Shown here: one piece after another, positions 36,671 through 45,527 of the stretch | Layout: every line of letters starts with the position of its first letter | How positions within the stretch are numbered: position 1 is the first letter of the stretch | DNA from: DATARN01 sp963851105 | GTDB lineage: Bacteria > Actinomycetota > Acidimicrobiia > Acidimicrobiales > Palsa-688 | Direction: 5' to 3' | NCBI GenBank assembly: GCA_963851105.1 | Contig: CAWKNP010000003.1 | Location: forward strand, 62,001 to 126,000 | DNA: 64,000 bases | Notes under the pieces: model-generated | Told to the model about the DNA's origin: nothing | What the model saw: the letters and a program-made list of their open reading frames with translations, nothing else | The model's database searches: none | Made by a program: the position numbers and the translations under genes

Positions 36671-38007
36671 TCCCCCGGTACTCGATGCCCGCCATGGCGG
36701 AGCTGTTCAGCGACCGGGCCAAGGTCGCCACCTGGCTGGAGATCGAGATCCTGGTCGTGGAGGCGTGGGTCGAACTGGGCGTGATCCCTCCCGCCGATGC
36801 GGCCGCGGTGCGGGCCCGGGCGCCCGCCGTCGACGCCGAACTGGTCGCCGCGGTGGCGGAACGGGAGCTGGTCACCGACCATGACGTGGCGGCATTCGTC
36901 GACGTGATCCAGGACCGCATCGGCGGCGATGCCGGAAAATGGGTCCACTACGGGCTGACCTCTTCCGATGTCGTGGACACCGCCTGGTGCGTGGCCCTCA
37001 CCAGCGCCGCCGACCTGCTGATCGGGGCGATCGGCGAGCTGATCGAAGCGCTGCGGGCTCGGGCCCTCGAGCACCGGGACACCCCGATGGTCGGCCGTAC
37101 TCACGGCATTCATGCCGAGCCCACGACCTTCGGGCGCAAGCTCGCCCTTTGGGCGCTCCAGGCGGACCGGGACCGCCAGCGCCTGCTCACCGCCCGCCGT
37201 GAGGTGGCGGTCGGCAAGCTGTCGGGCGCCGTCGGCACCTACTCCAACATCGACCCTGAGGTCGAGGCCGACGTGTGCCGGGCCCTCGGGTTGACCCCGG
37301 TGCCCGCCACTCAGGTCATCGCCCGCGACCGCCACGCCGGCTACCTGTGGGCATGCGCGTCGGTGGGGTCGACCGTCGAGATGATGGCTGTCGAGATCCG
37401 CCACCTGCAGCGCAGCGAGGTCCACGAGGTGGAAGAGGCGTTCCGGGTGGGCCAGAAGGGCAGCTCGGCCATGCCCCACAAGCGCAACCCCATCAAGAGC
37501 GAGCAGCTTTCCGGCCTCGCCCGGGTGCTGCGGGGCTACCTGGGCGCCGGCCTTGAAGACGTGGCCTTGTGGCATGAGCGCGACATATCCCACAGCTCCG
37601 TCGAGCGCGTGATCCTGCCTGACACCAGCCTGCTGGCGTACTACGTCCTGAAGCGGATGACAGGCCTGATCACGGGACTGGTTGTTTTCCCCGATCAGAT
37701 GGTGGCCAACTTGGACCGGTCGCACGGACTGGTGTTCAGCCAACCCGTTCTTCTGGCCCTTGTCGCCTCCGGCCTGTCCCGCGATGCCGCCTACCGCATC
37801 GTGCAGCGCGACGCCATGGCGGCGTGGACCGGGCGGCGGCCGTTTCGGGAAGTGCTGGAGGCCGACCCCGAGGTCCCTCTCGATGCCGCCGCCTTGGACG
37901 GGGCCTTCGACCTCAGGCGCAGCCTGCGCCACGCCGGCCGGGTGTTCGACGACCTCGACGCCGTCGCCCGGCCGGATGAGATCACTATCGGAAAGGAGTC
38001 GCAGTGA
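36667..38007 (+). CDS. purB: Adenylosuccinate lyase
   Basis: Cleaves SAICAR to AICAR and adenylosuccinate to AMP. 446 residues of the fumarase/aspartase superfamily. It has KWVHYGLTSSDVVDT, MVGRTHGIHAEPTTFG (catalytic His) and the signature GSSAMPHKRNPIKSE with the catalytic serine. Overlaps purC by ATGA-type coupling. Confidence 0.97.
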   Translation: MIPRYSMPAMAELFSDRAKVATWLEIEILVVEAWVELGVIPPADAAAVRARAPAVDAELVAAVAERELVTDHDVAAFVDVIQDRIGGDAGKWVHYGLTSSDVVDTAWCVALTSAADLLIGAIGELIEALRARALEHRDTPMVGRTHGIHAEPTTFGRKLALWALQADRDRQRLLTARREVAVGKLSGAVGTYSNIDPEVEADVCRALGLTPVPATQVIARDRHAGYLWACASVGSTVEMMAVEIRHLQRSEVHEVEEAFRVGQKGSSAMPHKRNPIKSEQLSGLARVLRGYLGAGLEDVALWHERDISHSSVERVILPDTSLLAYYVLKRMTGLITGLVVFPDQMVANLDRSHGLVFSQPVLLALVASGLSRDAAYRIVQRDAMAAWTGRRPFREVLEADPEVPLDAAALDGAFDLRRSLRHAGRVFDDLDAVARPDEITIGKESQ

Positions 38008-38897
38008 GCCTTTCGCATCTTTCGTCGGGCAAGGTCCGGGAGATCTACCAGCTCGATGCCGAACGCCTGCTCCTGGTCACGTCGGATCGGATGTCCGCCT
38101 TCGACGTGGTGATGGCTGAGCCCATCGCCGACAAGGGCCGGGTCCTGACCGCGCTGACCGCCTTCTGGCTGGCGCAGCTGGCGGACGTGGCGCCCAACCA
38201 TCTGGTGAGCACCGCCGTCCCCCTTGAGGCCGCCGAACTCGGTGACGACCTCGAGGGCCGGGTGATGGTGGTGCGCCGGGCCGACATGCTCCCGATCGAG
38301 TGCATCGTGCGGGGCTACCTGTCCGGTTCGGGGTGGGCCGAGTACCAGCGTACGGGCGCGGTGTGCGGCCAGTCCCTGCCGGCCGGGCTTTTGCAGTCGG
38401 ACCGGCTCCCGGAGCCCATCTTCACCCCCTCCACCAAGGCGGTGACCGGCCACGACGAGAACATCTCGTTCGAGGCGGCCGCCGGCTTAGTCGGCGCTAG
38501 CAACGCCAAGTTGGCGAGCGAAATCAGCCTGGAGCTCTACCGCCGGGGCTCGGCGTGGGCGGCCGAGCGGGGCCTCATCGTGGCCGACACCAAGTTCGAG
38601 CTGGGATTTATCGACGGCGACCTGGCCATCTGCGACGAGGTGCTCACTCCGGATTCCTCCCGTTTCTGGGCCGAGGACACCTGGCAGCCCGGTACGACGC
38701 CCCCGTCGTTCGACAAGCAGCCCCTCCGGGACTGGCTGGAAGGCACCGGATGGGACAAGCGGCCGCCGCCACCAGCCCTACCCGCCGAGGTGGTCACCGC
38801 CACCAGAAATCGCTACGTCGAAGGCTACGAGCGCCTGACGGGGGCTCGCTTCGCCGACTGGCCCGGCGTCGGCGGGGCGCAGCGGGCCAGCTCGTGA
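38004..38897 (+). CDS. purC: SAICAR synthase
   Basis: Phosphoribosylaminoimidazole-succinocarboxamide synthase, 297 residues. It has SGKVREIYQLD, LLLVTSDRMSAFDVVM, PIECIVRGYLSGSGW, KLGLADTKFE-like VADTKFELGFIDG and DEVLTPDSSRFW. The GTG start overlaps the purB stop. It joins CAIR and aspartate. Confidence 0.97.
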   Translation: MSLSHLSSGKVREIYQLDAERLLLVTSDRMSAFDVVMAEPIADKGRVLTALTAFWLAQLADVAPNHLVSTAVPLEAAELGDDLEGRVMVVRRADMLPIECIVRGYLSGSGWAEYQRTGAVCGQSLPAGLLQSDRLPEPIFTPSTKAVTGHDENISFEAAAGLVGASNAKLASEISLELYRRGSAWAAERGLIVADTKFELGFIDGDLAICDEVLTPDSSRFWAEDTWQPGTTPPSFDKQPLRDWLEGTGWDKRPPPPALPAEVVTATRNRYVEGYERLTGARFADWPGVGGAQRASS

Positions 38898-39151
38898 AGT
38901 TCGACGTGCTGGTTGAGGTGGCCCTGCGGCCGGGCATCGCCAATCCCGAAGGGGCGACCATCGAGCGCACCCTTCCCGCCCTGGGCTTCGCCCAGGTGAG
39001 CGGCGTGCGCACCGGCAAAGCCATCCGCTTCGCCATCGATGCCCCCGACGAGTCGACGGCCCGAAGCCAGGTCGACGAGCTCTGCCACCGCTTCCTGACC
39101 AACCCCGTGATCGAGGACGCCCTCGTGACGATCGAGTCGGTGCCCGCATGA
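38894..39151 (+). CDS. purS: FGAM synthase subunit PurS
   Basis: 85-residue structural subunit that bridges PurQ and PurL in the three-part FGAM synthetase. It opens MKFDVLVEVALRPGIANPEG, with GKAIRFAIDA and CHRFLTNPVIED. GTG start overlapping the purC stop; stop overlaps purQ. Confidence 0.93.
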   Translation: MKFDVLVEVALRPGIANPEGATIERTLPALGFAQVSGVRTGKAIRFAIDAPDESTARSQVDELCHRFLTNPVIEDALVTIESVPA

Positions 39152-39849
39152 CCACCGCCGTTGGCGTCGTGTTGTTCCCGGGGAGCAACTGCGAGCACGA
39201 CGTGGTCGAAGCCGTCCGCGCCCTCGGGGGAGAAGCCCGGCTGATCTGGCACGGGGCGACCACGGTAGGCGACGTCGACGCCGTCGTCCTGCCCGGCGGC
39301 TTTGCCCATGGGGACTACCTACGGCCCGGTGCCATCGCCCGTTTCTCGCCCATCATGAGCGCCATTGAGCTCTTTGCCGCCGCCGGGGGACCGGTGATCG
39401 GCATCTGCAATGGCTTCCAGATTCTGACCGAAGCCCAGCTCCTACCAGGGGCTTTGCAGAAGAATCGCGGCCTTACCTTTCTGTGCATGCCCGTCGATGT
39501 GGAGGTCGCCTCGACGCGGTCGGTATTGACCCGTGACCTCGCCGCCGGCCAACGGCTAAGGATTCCGATCAACCACTTTGAAGGTAACTACATCTGTGAT
39601 GATCCCACCCGGGAACGCCTGATCGCCGAGGATCTCGTTGTATTGCGATATGTCGACAACCCCAATGGGTCCATCGACAGCATCGCCGGCATCTGCAATC
39701 CCGAGGGAAATGTCGTCGGCCTCATGCCCCATCCGGAGCGGGCATCCGATGCGTTGCTCGGTTCTGCCGACGGGGCTGCCTTGCTGCGCTCGCTGCTCGG
39801 TTTAGCCCACCGCGAGGCCGCAGTCGTGGGAGTTTCTGAAGTAAGCTGA
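39148..39849 (+). CDS. purQ: FGAM synthase glutaminase subunit PurQ
   Basis: Class I glutamine amidotransferase supplying ammonia to PurL, 233 residues. Nucleophile in GICNGFQIL, His/Glu in LMPHPERASD, and the N-terminal LFPGSNCEHD that is typical of PurQ. Co-translated with purS. Confidence 0.97.
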   Translation: MTTAVGVVLFPGSNCEHDVVEAVRALGGEARLIWHGATTVGDVDAVVLPGGFAHGDYLRPGAIARFSPIMSAIELFAAAGGPVIGICNGFQILTEAQLLPGALQKNRGLTFLCMPVDVEVASTRSVLTRDLAAGQRLRIPINHFEGNYICDDPTRERLIAEDLVVLRYVDNPNGSIDSIAGICNPEGNVVGLMPHPERASDALLGSADGAALLRSLLGLAHREAAVVGVSEVS

Positions 39850-39886
39850 AGTACCTTGAAGGCAGTCTGACGGGCCGCTATTACCG

Positions 39887-40315
39887 CTAGAGATCCCCGG
39901 CGCCCCGGCGGATTCCCGCCTTGCGCAGGACGGCGGCGTCGACTCCCGCCTCCCGCCATGCGGCGTAGGTGATTCCCTTGCGTTCGGAGTAGTTCTTGGC
40001 TGCTTTGGTAAATCCCTCTTCCAGATCGACCAAGTCGACCGCCGCGTCCTTGTTGGCCAACTCGCTACTCAGGTTCAGCCGTTCCTGCACCAGGTGAACT
40101 TTGGTCAAAGGGTCAGCCGAGTCAATCTTGTCCTCGATCTGCTGCAGTCTTTTTTCGATGGTGTCGGGATTGCGCTTGCGCCCGCGCTTGGGTTTGTGGG
40201 CTTCCAGAGCTTCCAGATAGCGCCGAACCGCCCGCCCTTCCTCTCGGCCTATGGCCAGCGCGTCCTTGTGCGCCTGAGACATGGGCGCTTTTCCACCGCT
40301 CGGCTTCGTAGGCAT
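39887..40315 (-). CDS. Hypothetical helical protein between purQ and purL
   Basis: 142 residues, rich in Lys, Glu and Ala. It has a basic stretch (KPKRGRKRNPDTIEKRLQQIE) and a helical or coiled-coil middle, and a C-terminal GITYAAWREAGVDAAVLRKAGI resembling a small helical DNA- or RNA-binding element. The basic patch suggests nucleic-acid binding; that is inference. ATG 40315 is chosen; ATG 40333 would add six residues. It interrupts the usual purS-purQ-purL order on the opposite strand, and the local DNA is visibly less GC-rich than the purine genes. Confidence 0.65.
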   Translation of the reverse strand: MPTKPSGGKAPMSQAHKDALAIGREEGRAVRRYLEALEAHKPKRGRKRNPDTIEKRLQQIEDKIDSADPLTKVHLVQERLNLSSELANKDAAVDLVDLEEGFTKAAKNYSERKGITYAAWREAGVDAAVLRKAGIRRGAGDL

Positions 40316-40429
40316 ATAATCAGTATTCCACATCGACCCTGTCGCGATACAGCCCTCATCGCCGGTTTTCCCGGCTATCGGGTGAGTGTCGGAGCCGTCA
40401 TAGGGGAGTTCCAGTCATTGCCGCCGCAG

Positions 40430-40435
40430 TAGCGT
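40430..40435 (+). promoter_or_regulatory. −10 box TAGCGT, leaderless purL
   Basis: TAGCGT is followed by 7 nt and the purL ATG at 40443. The purL promoter is thus separate from the purA-purQ operon. Confidence 0.45.
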
Positions 40436-40442
40436 GGCTCCC

Positions 40443-42686
40443 ATGGACACGGCCATACATCGGGCATTGGGGCTGACCGACGACGAGGCGGATGCCATTG
40501 GCCGTTTGCTCGGACGAGACCCAAATCACCTCGAGTTGGCCCTGTATGCGGTCATGTGGAGCGAACATTGTTCGTACAAATCCTCCAAGATTCACCTGGC
40601 CCGCCTGCCCACCGAGGGCGACCACGTGCTGGTGGGACCGGGTGAGAATGCCGGTGTCATCGATGCGGGCGACGGCATCGCCATCGCTCTGCGGATCGAG
40701 AGCCACAACCACCCGTCCGCCATCGAGCCCTACCAGGGCGCTGCGACCGGCGTCGGGGGCATCCTGCGGGACATTTTCACCATGGGCGCCCGGCCGGTGG
40801 CGGTCATGGACCCGCTGCGATTCGGGCCCCTCGACGACGCCCGCAGCCGATGGATCACTGCCGGCGTCGTCAGCGGGATCTCGGGGTACGGCAACTCTGT
40901 CGGCGTGCCGACCGTCGGCGGGGAACTGGTCTTCGACGAGTGCTACGCCGACAACCCGCTCGTCAACGTGCTGTGCCTCGGGGTCCTGCCCGTCGAGCGG
41001 TTGGTGCTCGGCGCCGCCACCGGCATCGGCAACCTGGCGGTGCTGCTGGGATCGACGACCGGGCGCGACGGGATCGGAGGGGTCAGCGTCCTGGCGTCGG
41101 CCGGTTTCGGCGCCGACGCGGCGGTCGAGGCGGCCAAGCGGCCCAATGTCCAAGTCGGCGACCCTTTCGAGGAGAAGCGCCTGATCGAGGCGTGCCTCGA
41201 GTTGCTCGACCGCCACCTGGTCGTCGGCATCCAGGACCTCGGCGGCGCCGGCCTGGTGTGCGGGACCAGCGAGACGGCGTCACGCGGCGGGGTCGGCATG
41301 GATGTCAACGTGGCCGCCGTCCCCCTCCGGGAGCCCGCCATGGAGCCCTACGAGATCATGACGAGCGAAAGCCAGGAGCGGATGGTGGCCATCGTCACCC
41401 CGGCGGACCTCGATGCCGTGATGCACTGCTGCGCCAAGTGGGAGGTGCGGGCCACGGTGATCGGGCGGGTCACGACCGGTGGCCGGCTGCGGATCCTCGA
41501 CGGCCCCGACGGTGAGGTGCTGGCCGACGTGCCCGCCGTCAGCCTGCACGACGACGCCCCGAAGTACGACCGGCCCATGGCCCGGCCGGTGGCGCTCGAC
41601 GCGTTGTGGGCGCAGGACCCGGCACGGCTGGCGCCCCCCGACCCCGCGGAGTGCGGGGCCGATCTGCTCGCCATGCTCATGGACCCCTCGTGGGTGTTTC
41701 GCCAGTACGACCACCAGCTGTTCCTCAACACCGTGGTGGCGCCGGGGGGCGACGCCGCCCTGCTGCGGCTCAAGGCACCGGGATTGCCGCCGGGCGCGGG
41801 CGCCGGGCGGGGCATGGCGCTGTCCACCGACGGCAACGGGCGGTGGTGCGCCCTGGACCCCCGCCTCGGGACCGCCCTCGTGGTGGCCGAATCGGCCCTC
41901 AACGTGGCCTGCGTCGGTGGCCGGCCCGTCGCCCTCGTCAACTGCCTCAACTTCGGCAACCCCGAGCATCCCGAGGTGATGTGGCAGCTGTCCGAGGCCA
42001 TCGACGGGATGTCGGAGGCTTGCCGGGCCCTCGGGATCCCGGTTATCGGCGGCAACGTCAGCCTGTACAACTCCAGCCGCGGCCGTGACATCGACCCCAC
42101 CCCCGTCGTCGGCGTCCTCGGCCTCGTCGACCGCCTCGAGCGGCCGCCGCCGCCCGTCGGCCTCAGCCCCGGAGACCAGATCCTCATCCTCGGCGCCCAG
42201 GGCGACCCCGGCCTCGGCGGGTCCCTGTGGGCGCTGCGTAGCCGCGGTCATCGCGGTGGCCGCCTGGCCCCCCTCGACCTCGACCTGCACGGCCGGCTCG
42301 TCGCCCTGGTCGCGGAGCTCGTCGCGGGCTGGACGGTGAACGGTGTGCACGACGTGTCCGACGGCGGCCTCGGGGTGGCCCTGGCCGAGATGGCGGTCAC
42401 CAGCGGCGTCGGTTGCACCGTCGCCGCCGGACGGCTGGCGGGACACTCGGCGCTGTTCGGCGAGGGGCCATCACGGGTCCTGCTGAGCGTGGCGCCCGCC
42501 CGTGTCAGCGAGGTCACCGCCGCCGCAGCTGCGGCCGGGGTGCCGGTCAGCACCCTGGGAGCCGCGGGCGGCGACCGCTTGGTCCTCGGGAACCTCGTCG
42601 ACCTCGACGTGGCGGAAGCCATCGAGGCTTGGCGCCGCGCCCTGCCCCGGGCCCTGGGCGTTGAGATGGCGGCCCTCCACGGCTGA
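40443..42686 (+). CDS. purL: FGAM synthase subunit PurL
   Basis: Synthetase subunit of the PurSQL complex, 747 residues. Motifs are MWSEHCSYKSSK, IALRIESHNHPSAIEPYQGAATGVGG, GGELVFDE, VGIQDLGGAGLVCGTSE and the C-terminal half with FLNTVV, LNFGNPEHPEVMWQ and VHDVSDGGLGVALAEMA. Length fits the small type that needs PurS and PurQ. ATG 40443 matches the family start and the leaderless promoter; an in-frame GTG at 40434 overlaps the −10 box. Confidence 0.96.
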   Translation: MDTAIHRALGLTDDEADAIGRLLGRDPNHLELALYAVMWSEHCSYKSSKIHLARLPTEGDHVLVGPGENAGVIDAGDGIAIALRIESHNHPSAIEPYQGAATGVGGILRDIFTMGARPVAVMDPLRFGPLDDARSRWITAGVVSGISGYGNSVGVPTVGGELVFDECYADNPLVNVLCLGVLPVERLVLGAATGIGNLAVLLGSTTGRDGIGGVSVLASAGFGADAAVEAAKRPNVQVGDPFEEKRLIEACLELLDRHLVVGIQDLGGAGLVCGTSETASRGGVGMDVNVAAVPLREPAMEPYEIMTSESQERMVAIVTPADLDAVMHCCAKWEVRATVIGRVTTGGRLRILDGPDGEVLADVPAVSLHDDAPKYDRPMARPVALDALWAQDPARLAPPDPAECGADLLAMLMDPSWVFRQYDHQLFLNTVVAPGGDAALLRLKAPGLPPGAGAGRGMALSTDGNGRWCALDPRLGTALVVAESALNVACVGGRPVALVNCLNFGNPEHPEVMWQLSEAIDGMSEACRALGIPVIGGNVSLYNSSRGRDIDPTPVVGVLGLVDRLERPPPPVGLSPGDQILILGAQGDPGLGGSLWALRSRGHRGGRLAPLDLDLHGRLVALVAELVAGWTVNGVHDVSDGGLGVALAEMAVTSGVGCTVAAGRLAGHSALFGEGPSRVLLSVAPARVSEVTAAAAAAGVPVSTLGAAGGDRLVLGNLVDLDVAEAIEAWRRALPRALGVEMAALHG

Positions 42687-43113
42687 CCCCACGGTCCCTG
42701 AGCCCCCGGGTGCCCTTGAGCGCCCGGCGGCCGCTGAACCCCCGGCTGCCGCCAAGGCTCCGGCTGTTGCCGGCGCCGGCGGGCCCCGCCCCCGCCTGGC
42801 TCCGATCCTCGCGGTCGCGGCGGCAGCCGCCCTCGGCGCCGGCGACGTCGTCTGGTGGCTGACCCGCCACCGCGTGGCCGGGAAGTGCAGCGCCGTCATG
42901 GCCCACAGCCGCTTGGCGCCCTACCTGGCGGTGGCCAGCGTGGTGCTCGCGTTCGCCAGCCTTGTGACCGTGGTCATCGCGTGGTCGAGCAACTGGGCCG
43001 ACGCCCGGCGGGGGCGGTGGATCAGCATCATCCTGTCCTCGCTGGTGATGATCGGCGCCGCCCTCTCCCTGCTCGCCATGTCGGTCGACGCCACCTTCGA
43101 GATCTGCTTCTGA
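42661..43113 (+). CDS. Hypothetical membrane protein after purL
   Basis: About 150 residues: a Pro/Ala-rich N-terminus (about 45 residues) and three hydrophobic segments (LAPILAVAAAAALGAG, LAPYLAVASVVLAFASLV, ISIILSSLVMIGAALSLL). I do not recognise a family. The start is uncertain: TTG 42661 overlaps the end of purL by 26 bp and there is no ATG in frame. It is probably co-transcribed with purL. Confidence 0.5.
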   Translation: MRWRPSTADPTVPEPPGALERPAAAEPPAAAKAPAVAGAGGPRPRLAPILAVAAAAALGAGDVVWWLTRHRVAGKCSAVMAHSRLAPYLAVASVVLAFASLVTVVIAWSSNWADARRGRWISIILSSLVMIGAALSLLAMSVDATFEICF

Positions 43114-43190
43114 GCGCTTTCTATTGCGTCCAAGCGTCGAGACGACACTCCCGACGCCACAGAACCCTAACGAGACCCACAGTCGCGCGA

Positions 43191-44033
43191 CTACAAGCGG
43201 GCGGGGATCCGCTCCCGGAGCTCGTCAAGCACCGAGTCGGGCACGTTCAGGTCGCCGCGCCCCACCCCGACGTGGAGATCGGGCTTGTACGTGCCGTGGT
43301 GGTCGGAGCCCCCCGTCGCCACCAGCCCGTTGTCGCCCGCCAGCACGGCCATGGCCTCGCGCTCGGCGACCGAGTAGCGCCCGTAGATCGACTCCACCCC
43401 GGCCAGCCCGTATCCCGTCAACTCCCCGACAACGGCCGCTGTGCCCGCAGGGTCGAGCCCCAGGCTCAATGGGTGGGCCAGCACCGGGACTCCCCCCGAC
43501 GCCACCGCCAGGCGCACCGCCACGTCGGCGGCCAGGCGCTCCTTGTCCGTGTAGGCGGGCCGGCCCTTGGCCAACCACACGTCGAACGCCTCCTGGATCG
43601 ACGACACGACCCCCTTGCGGACCAGGATCTTGGCGATGTGCGGGCGGCCGGCGCCCATCCCGCCTGCCTCTTCCTGGATCTCCTCGTAGGTCACCGGCAA
43701 CCCCAGGACCGCCATCAGCGAGGCCATCCGCCGGTTGCGCGAGTCCCGAGCCTCCTGCAGCCGGGCCAGCTCGTCCTGCAGTGGCCCCGATCCGGCGGGC
43801 AGGAAGTACACCAGCATGTGCATGGTGCCGGAGTGCTCACAGGAGATCTCGACCCCCGGGACCAGCTCGATCCCCAGCTGCAAGGCCCTCGCTGCGGCCT
43901 CGGCCACACCGTCGACGCGGTCGTGGTCGGTCAACGCCACCGCCCGGCACCCCGCGGCCAGAGCCAGCTCGGGGATCCGCGCCGGCTCGTCGGAGCCGTC
44001 GGAGACCGTCGAGTGGGTGTGCAAATCGATCAT
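43191..44033 (-). CDS. PHP-domain phosphoesterase
   Basis: 280 residues with a polymerase-and-histidinol-phosphatase (PHP) metal site: LHTHSTVSDGS, LTDHDRVDG, PGVEISCEH, VPVLAHP and TGGSDHHG. It resembles the YciV/TrpH group, some members of which act on 3',5'-nucleoside bisphosphates or as 5'-3' exoribonuclease; the substrate here is not established. ATG 44033 gives the canonical MIDLHTHS start. Divergent from purF with a 63-bp gap. Confidence 0.85.
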   Translation of the reverse strand: MIDLHTHSTVSDGSDEPARIPELALAAGCRAVALTDHDRVDGVAEAAARALQLGIELVPGVEISCEHSGTMHMLVYFLPAGSGPLQDELARLQEARDSRNRRMASLMAVLGLPVTYEEIQEEAGGMGAGRPHIAKILVRKGVVSSIQEAFDVWLAKGRPAYTDKERLAADVAVRLAVASGGVPVLAHPLSLGLDPAGTAAVVGELTGYGLAGVESIYGRYSVAEREAMAVLAGDNGLVATGGSDHHGTYKPDLHVGVGRGDLNVPDSVLDELRERIPARL

Positions 44034-44096
44034 TCTGGCCACGCTAACGCCCTCGCACCGGAAGGCCCGCTGGGCATGGAAGAATGGTCCAACGTG

Positions 44097-45527
44097 ATGG
44101 CAGGCGCGGATACCTCCGACGACGAACATCCGCGTGAGGCGTGCGGCGTCTTCGGCGTCTACGCCCCCGGCCAACCAGTCGCCCACCTGACCTACGACGG
44201 CCTGTACGCGCTGCAGCATCGCGGCCAGGAGTCGGCGGGAATGGCGGTCGCCGACGGGACCGACATCGTGGTGATGAAGGACATGGGCCTCGTGGCCAAC
44301 GTCTTCAACGAGTACAAGCTGGCCAGCCTCCAGGGTCACGTGGCCGCCGGCCACACGCGGTACTCGACCACGGGCTCCAGCACCTGGCACAACGCCCAGC
44401 CCGTCTACCGCTCGCTCGAGGCCACCGGCTTCGCCCTCGGCCACAACGGCAACCTCACCAACACCGAGGCGCTGGCCGCCGATGCCGGGATGCTGCCCGG
44501 GGTGGTGGGCAGCGACAGCGACCTCATTGCCGAGCTCCTCGCCGTCTACCTCACGAGCCACCCCGACGCCGACCTGGTGGAAGCGCTCATGGAGGTGCTC
44601 CCCGAGCTGGAGGGTGCCTTCTCACTGGTCCTGATCGACCACAACCGCCTCATCGGCATCCGCGACCCGAACGGCTTCCGGCCCCTCTGCCTGGGCCGCC
44701 TCGACGGGGGTTGGGTGCTGGCATCGGAATCGCCGGCGCTCGACGTCGTTGGCGCCACCTTCGTCCGTGAGCTCAACCCCGGCGAGATGCTGGTCATCGA
44801 CGGCGACGACCACCAGTCGCTCGCCCCGTTCCCCGACGCGCGGATCGATCCCAAGCTGTGCATCTTCGAGTTCGTGTACTTGGCCCGGCCCGACACCCGG
44901 CTCTACGGCACCGAGCTGCACGGCGTGAGGCGCAAGATGGGCGAGCTGCTGGCGGCCGAGTCGCCGGTGGGGGCCGACATGGTGATGGGTGTCCCCGACT
45001 CGGCGCTGCCCGCGGCCGAGGGCTATGCCCAGGCCAGCGGCATCCCCTACGGCCAGGGCCTGGTCAAGAACCGCTACATCGGCCGTACCTTCATCAGCCC
45101 CAACCAGCGCGAACGAGACGCCGGGGTGCGCCGCAAGCTGAACCCGTTGCGGGACATGATCGCGGGCAAGCGGCTGGTCGTGGTCGATGACTCGATCGTC
45201 AGGGGCACGACGACCCGGGCCGTGGTGCGCATGTTGCGCGACGTGGGGGCGGTCGAAGTGCACCTGCGTATCTCCTCGCCGCCGTACCGCTGGCCGTGCT
45301 TCTACGGCCTCGACACGGGCACGTCGGGCGAGCTCATCGCCTCGGGCCTCGACGTCGACCAGGTGCGGGACTACGTAGGTGCCGACAGCCTGGCCTACCT
45401 GAGCCTGGAAGCGCTCGAGGCGTCGATCGGGGTGCCCGGCGCCGGCTTCTGCAACGCCTGCCTGACTGGCCAGTACCCCGTCGGAGTGACCCTGACCAAA
45501 GGCGTGCTGCAGCCCGCCAGTGTCTGA
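44097..45527 (+). CDS. purF: Amidophosphoribosyltransferase
   Basis: First committed step of purine synthesis (PRPP + glutamine to phosphoribosylamine), about 476 residues. A 15-residue propeptide precedes the nucleophile Cys16 in ACGVFGVY. The glutaminase part has YALQHRGQESAGM and HNGNLTN; the transferase part has VVVDDSIVRGTT (PRPP loop). Four cysteines placed as in the Bacillus-type enzyme (KLCIFEF, WPCFYG, FCNACLTG) predict a 4Fe-4S cluster, making it oxygen-sensitive. Start could also be ATG 44076. Overlaps purM by 8 bp. Confidence 0.95.
   Translation: MAGADTSDDEHPREACGVFGVYAPGQPVAHLTYDGLYALQHRGQESAGMAVADGTDIVVMKDMGLVANVFNEYKLASLQGHVAAGHTRYSTTGSSTWHNAQPVYRSLEATGFALGHNGNLTNTEALAADAGMLPGVVGSDSDLIAELLAVYLTSHPDADLVEALMEVLPELEGAFSLVLIDHNRLIGIRDPNGFRPLCLGRLDGGWVLASESPALDVVGATFVRELNPGEMLVIDGDDHQSLAPFPDARIDPKLCIFEFVYLARPDTRLYGTELHGVRRKMGELLAAESPVGADMVMGVPDSALPAAEGYAQASGIPYGQGLVKNRYIGRTFISPNQRERDAGVRRKLNPLRDMIAGKRLVVVDDSIVRGTTTRAVVRMLRDVGAVEVHLRISSPPYRWPCFYGLDTGTSGELIASGLDVDQVRDYVGADSLAYLSLEALEASIGVPGAGFCNACLTGQYPVGVTLTKGVLQPASV

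Noticed and set aside
42855..44096. Upstream extension of purF
   Set aside because: It is antisense to the PHP gene; the propeptide and nucleophile cysteine place the start at 44097 or 44076.
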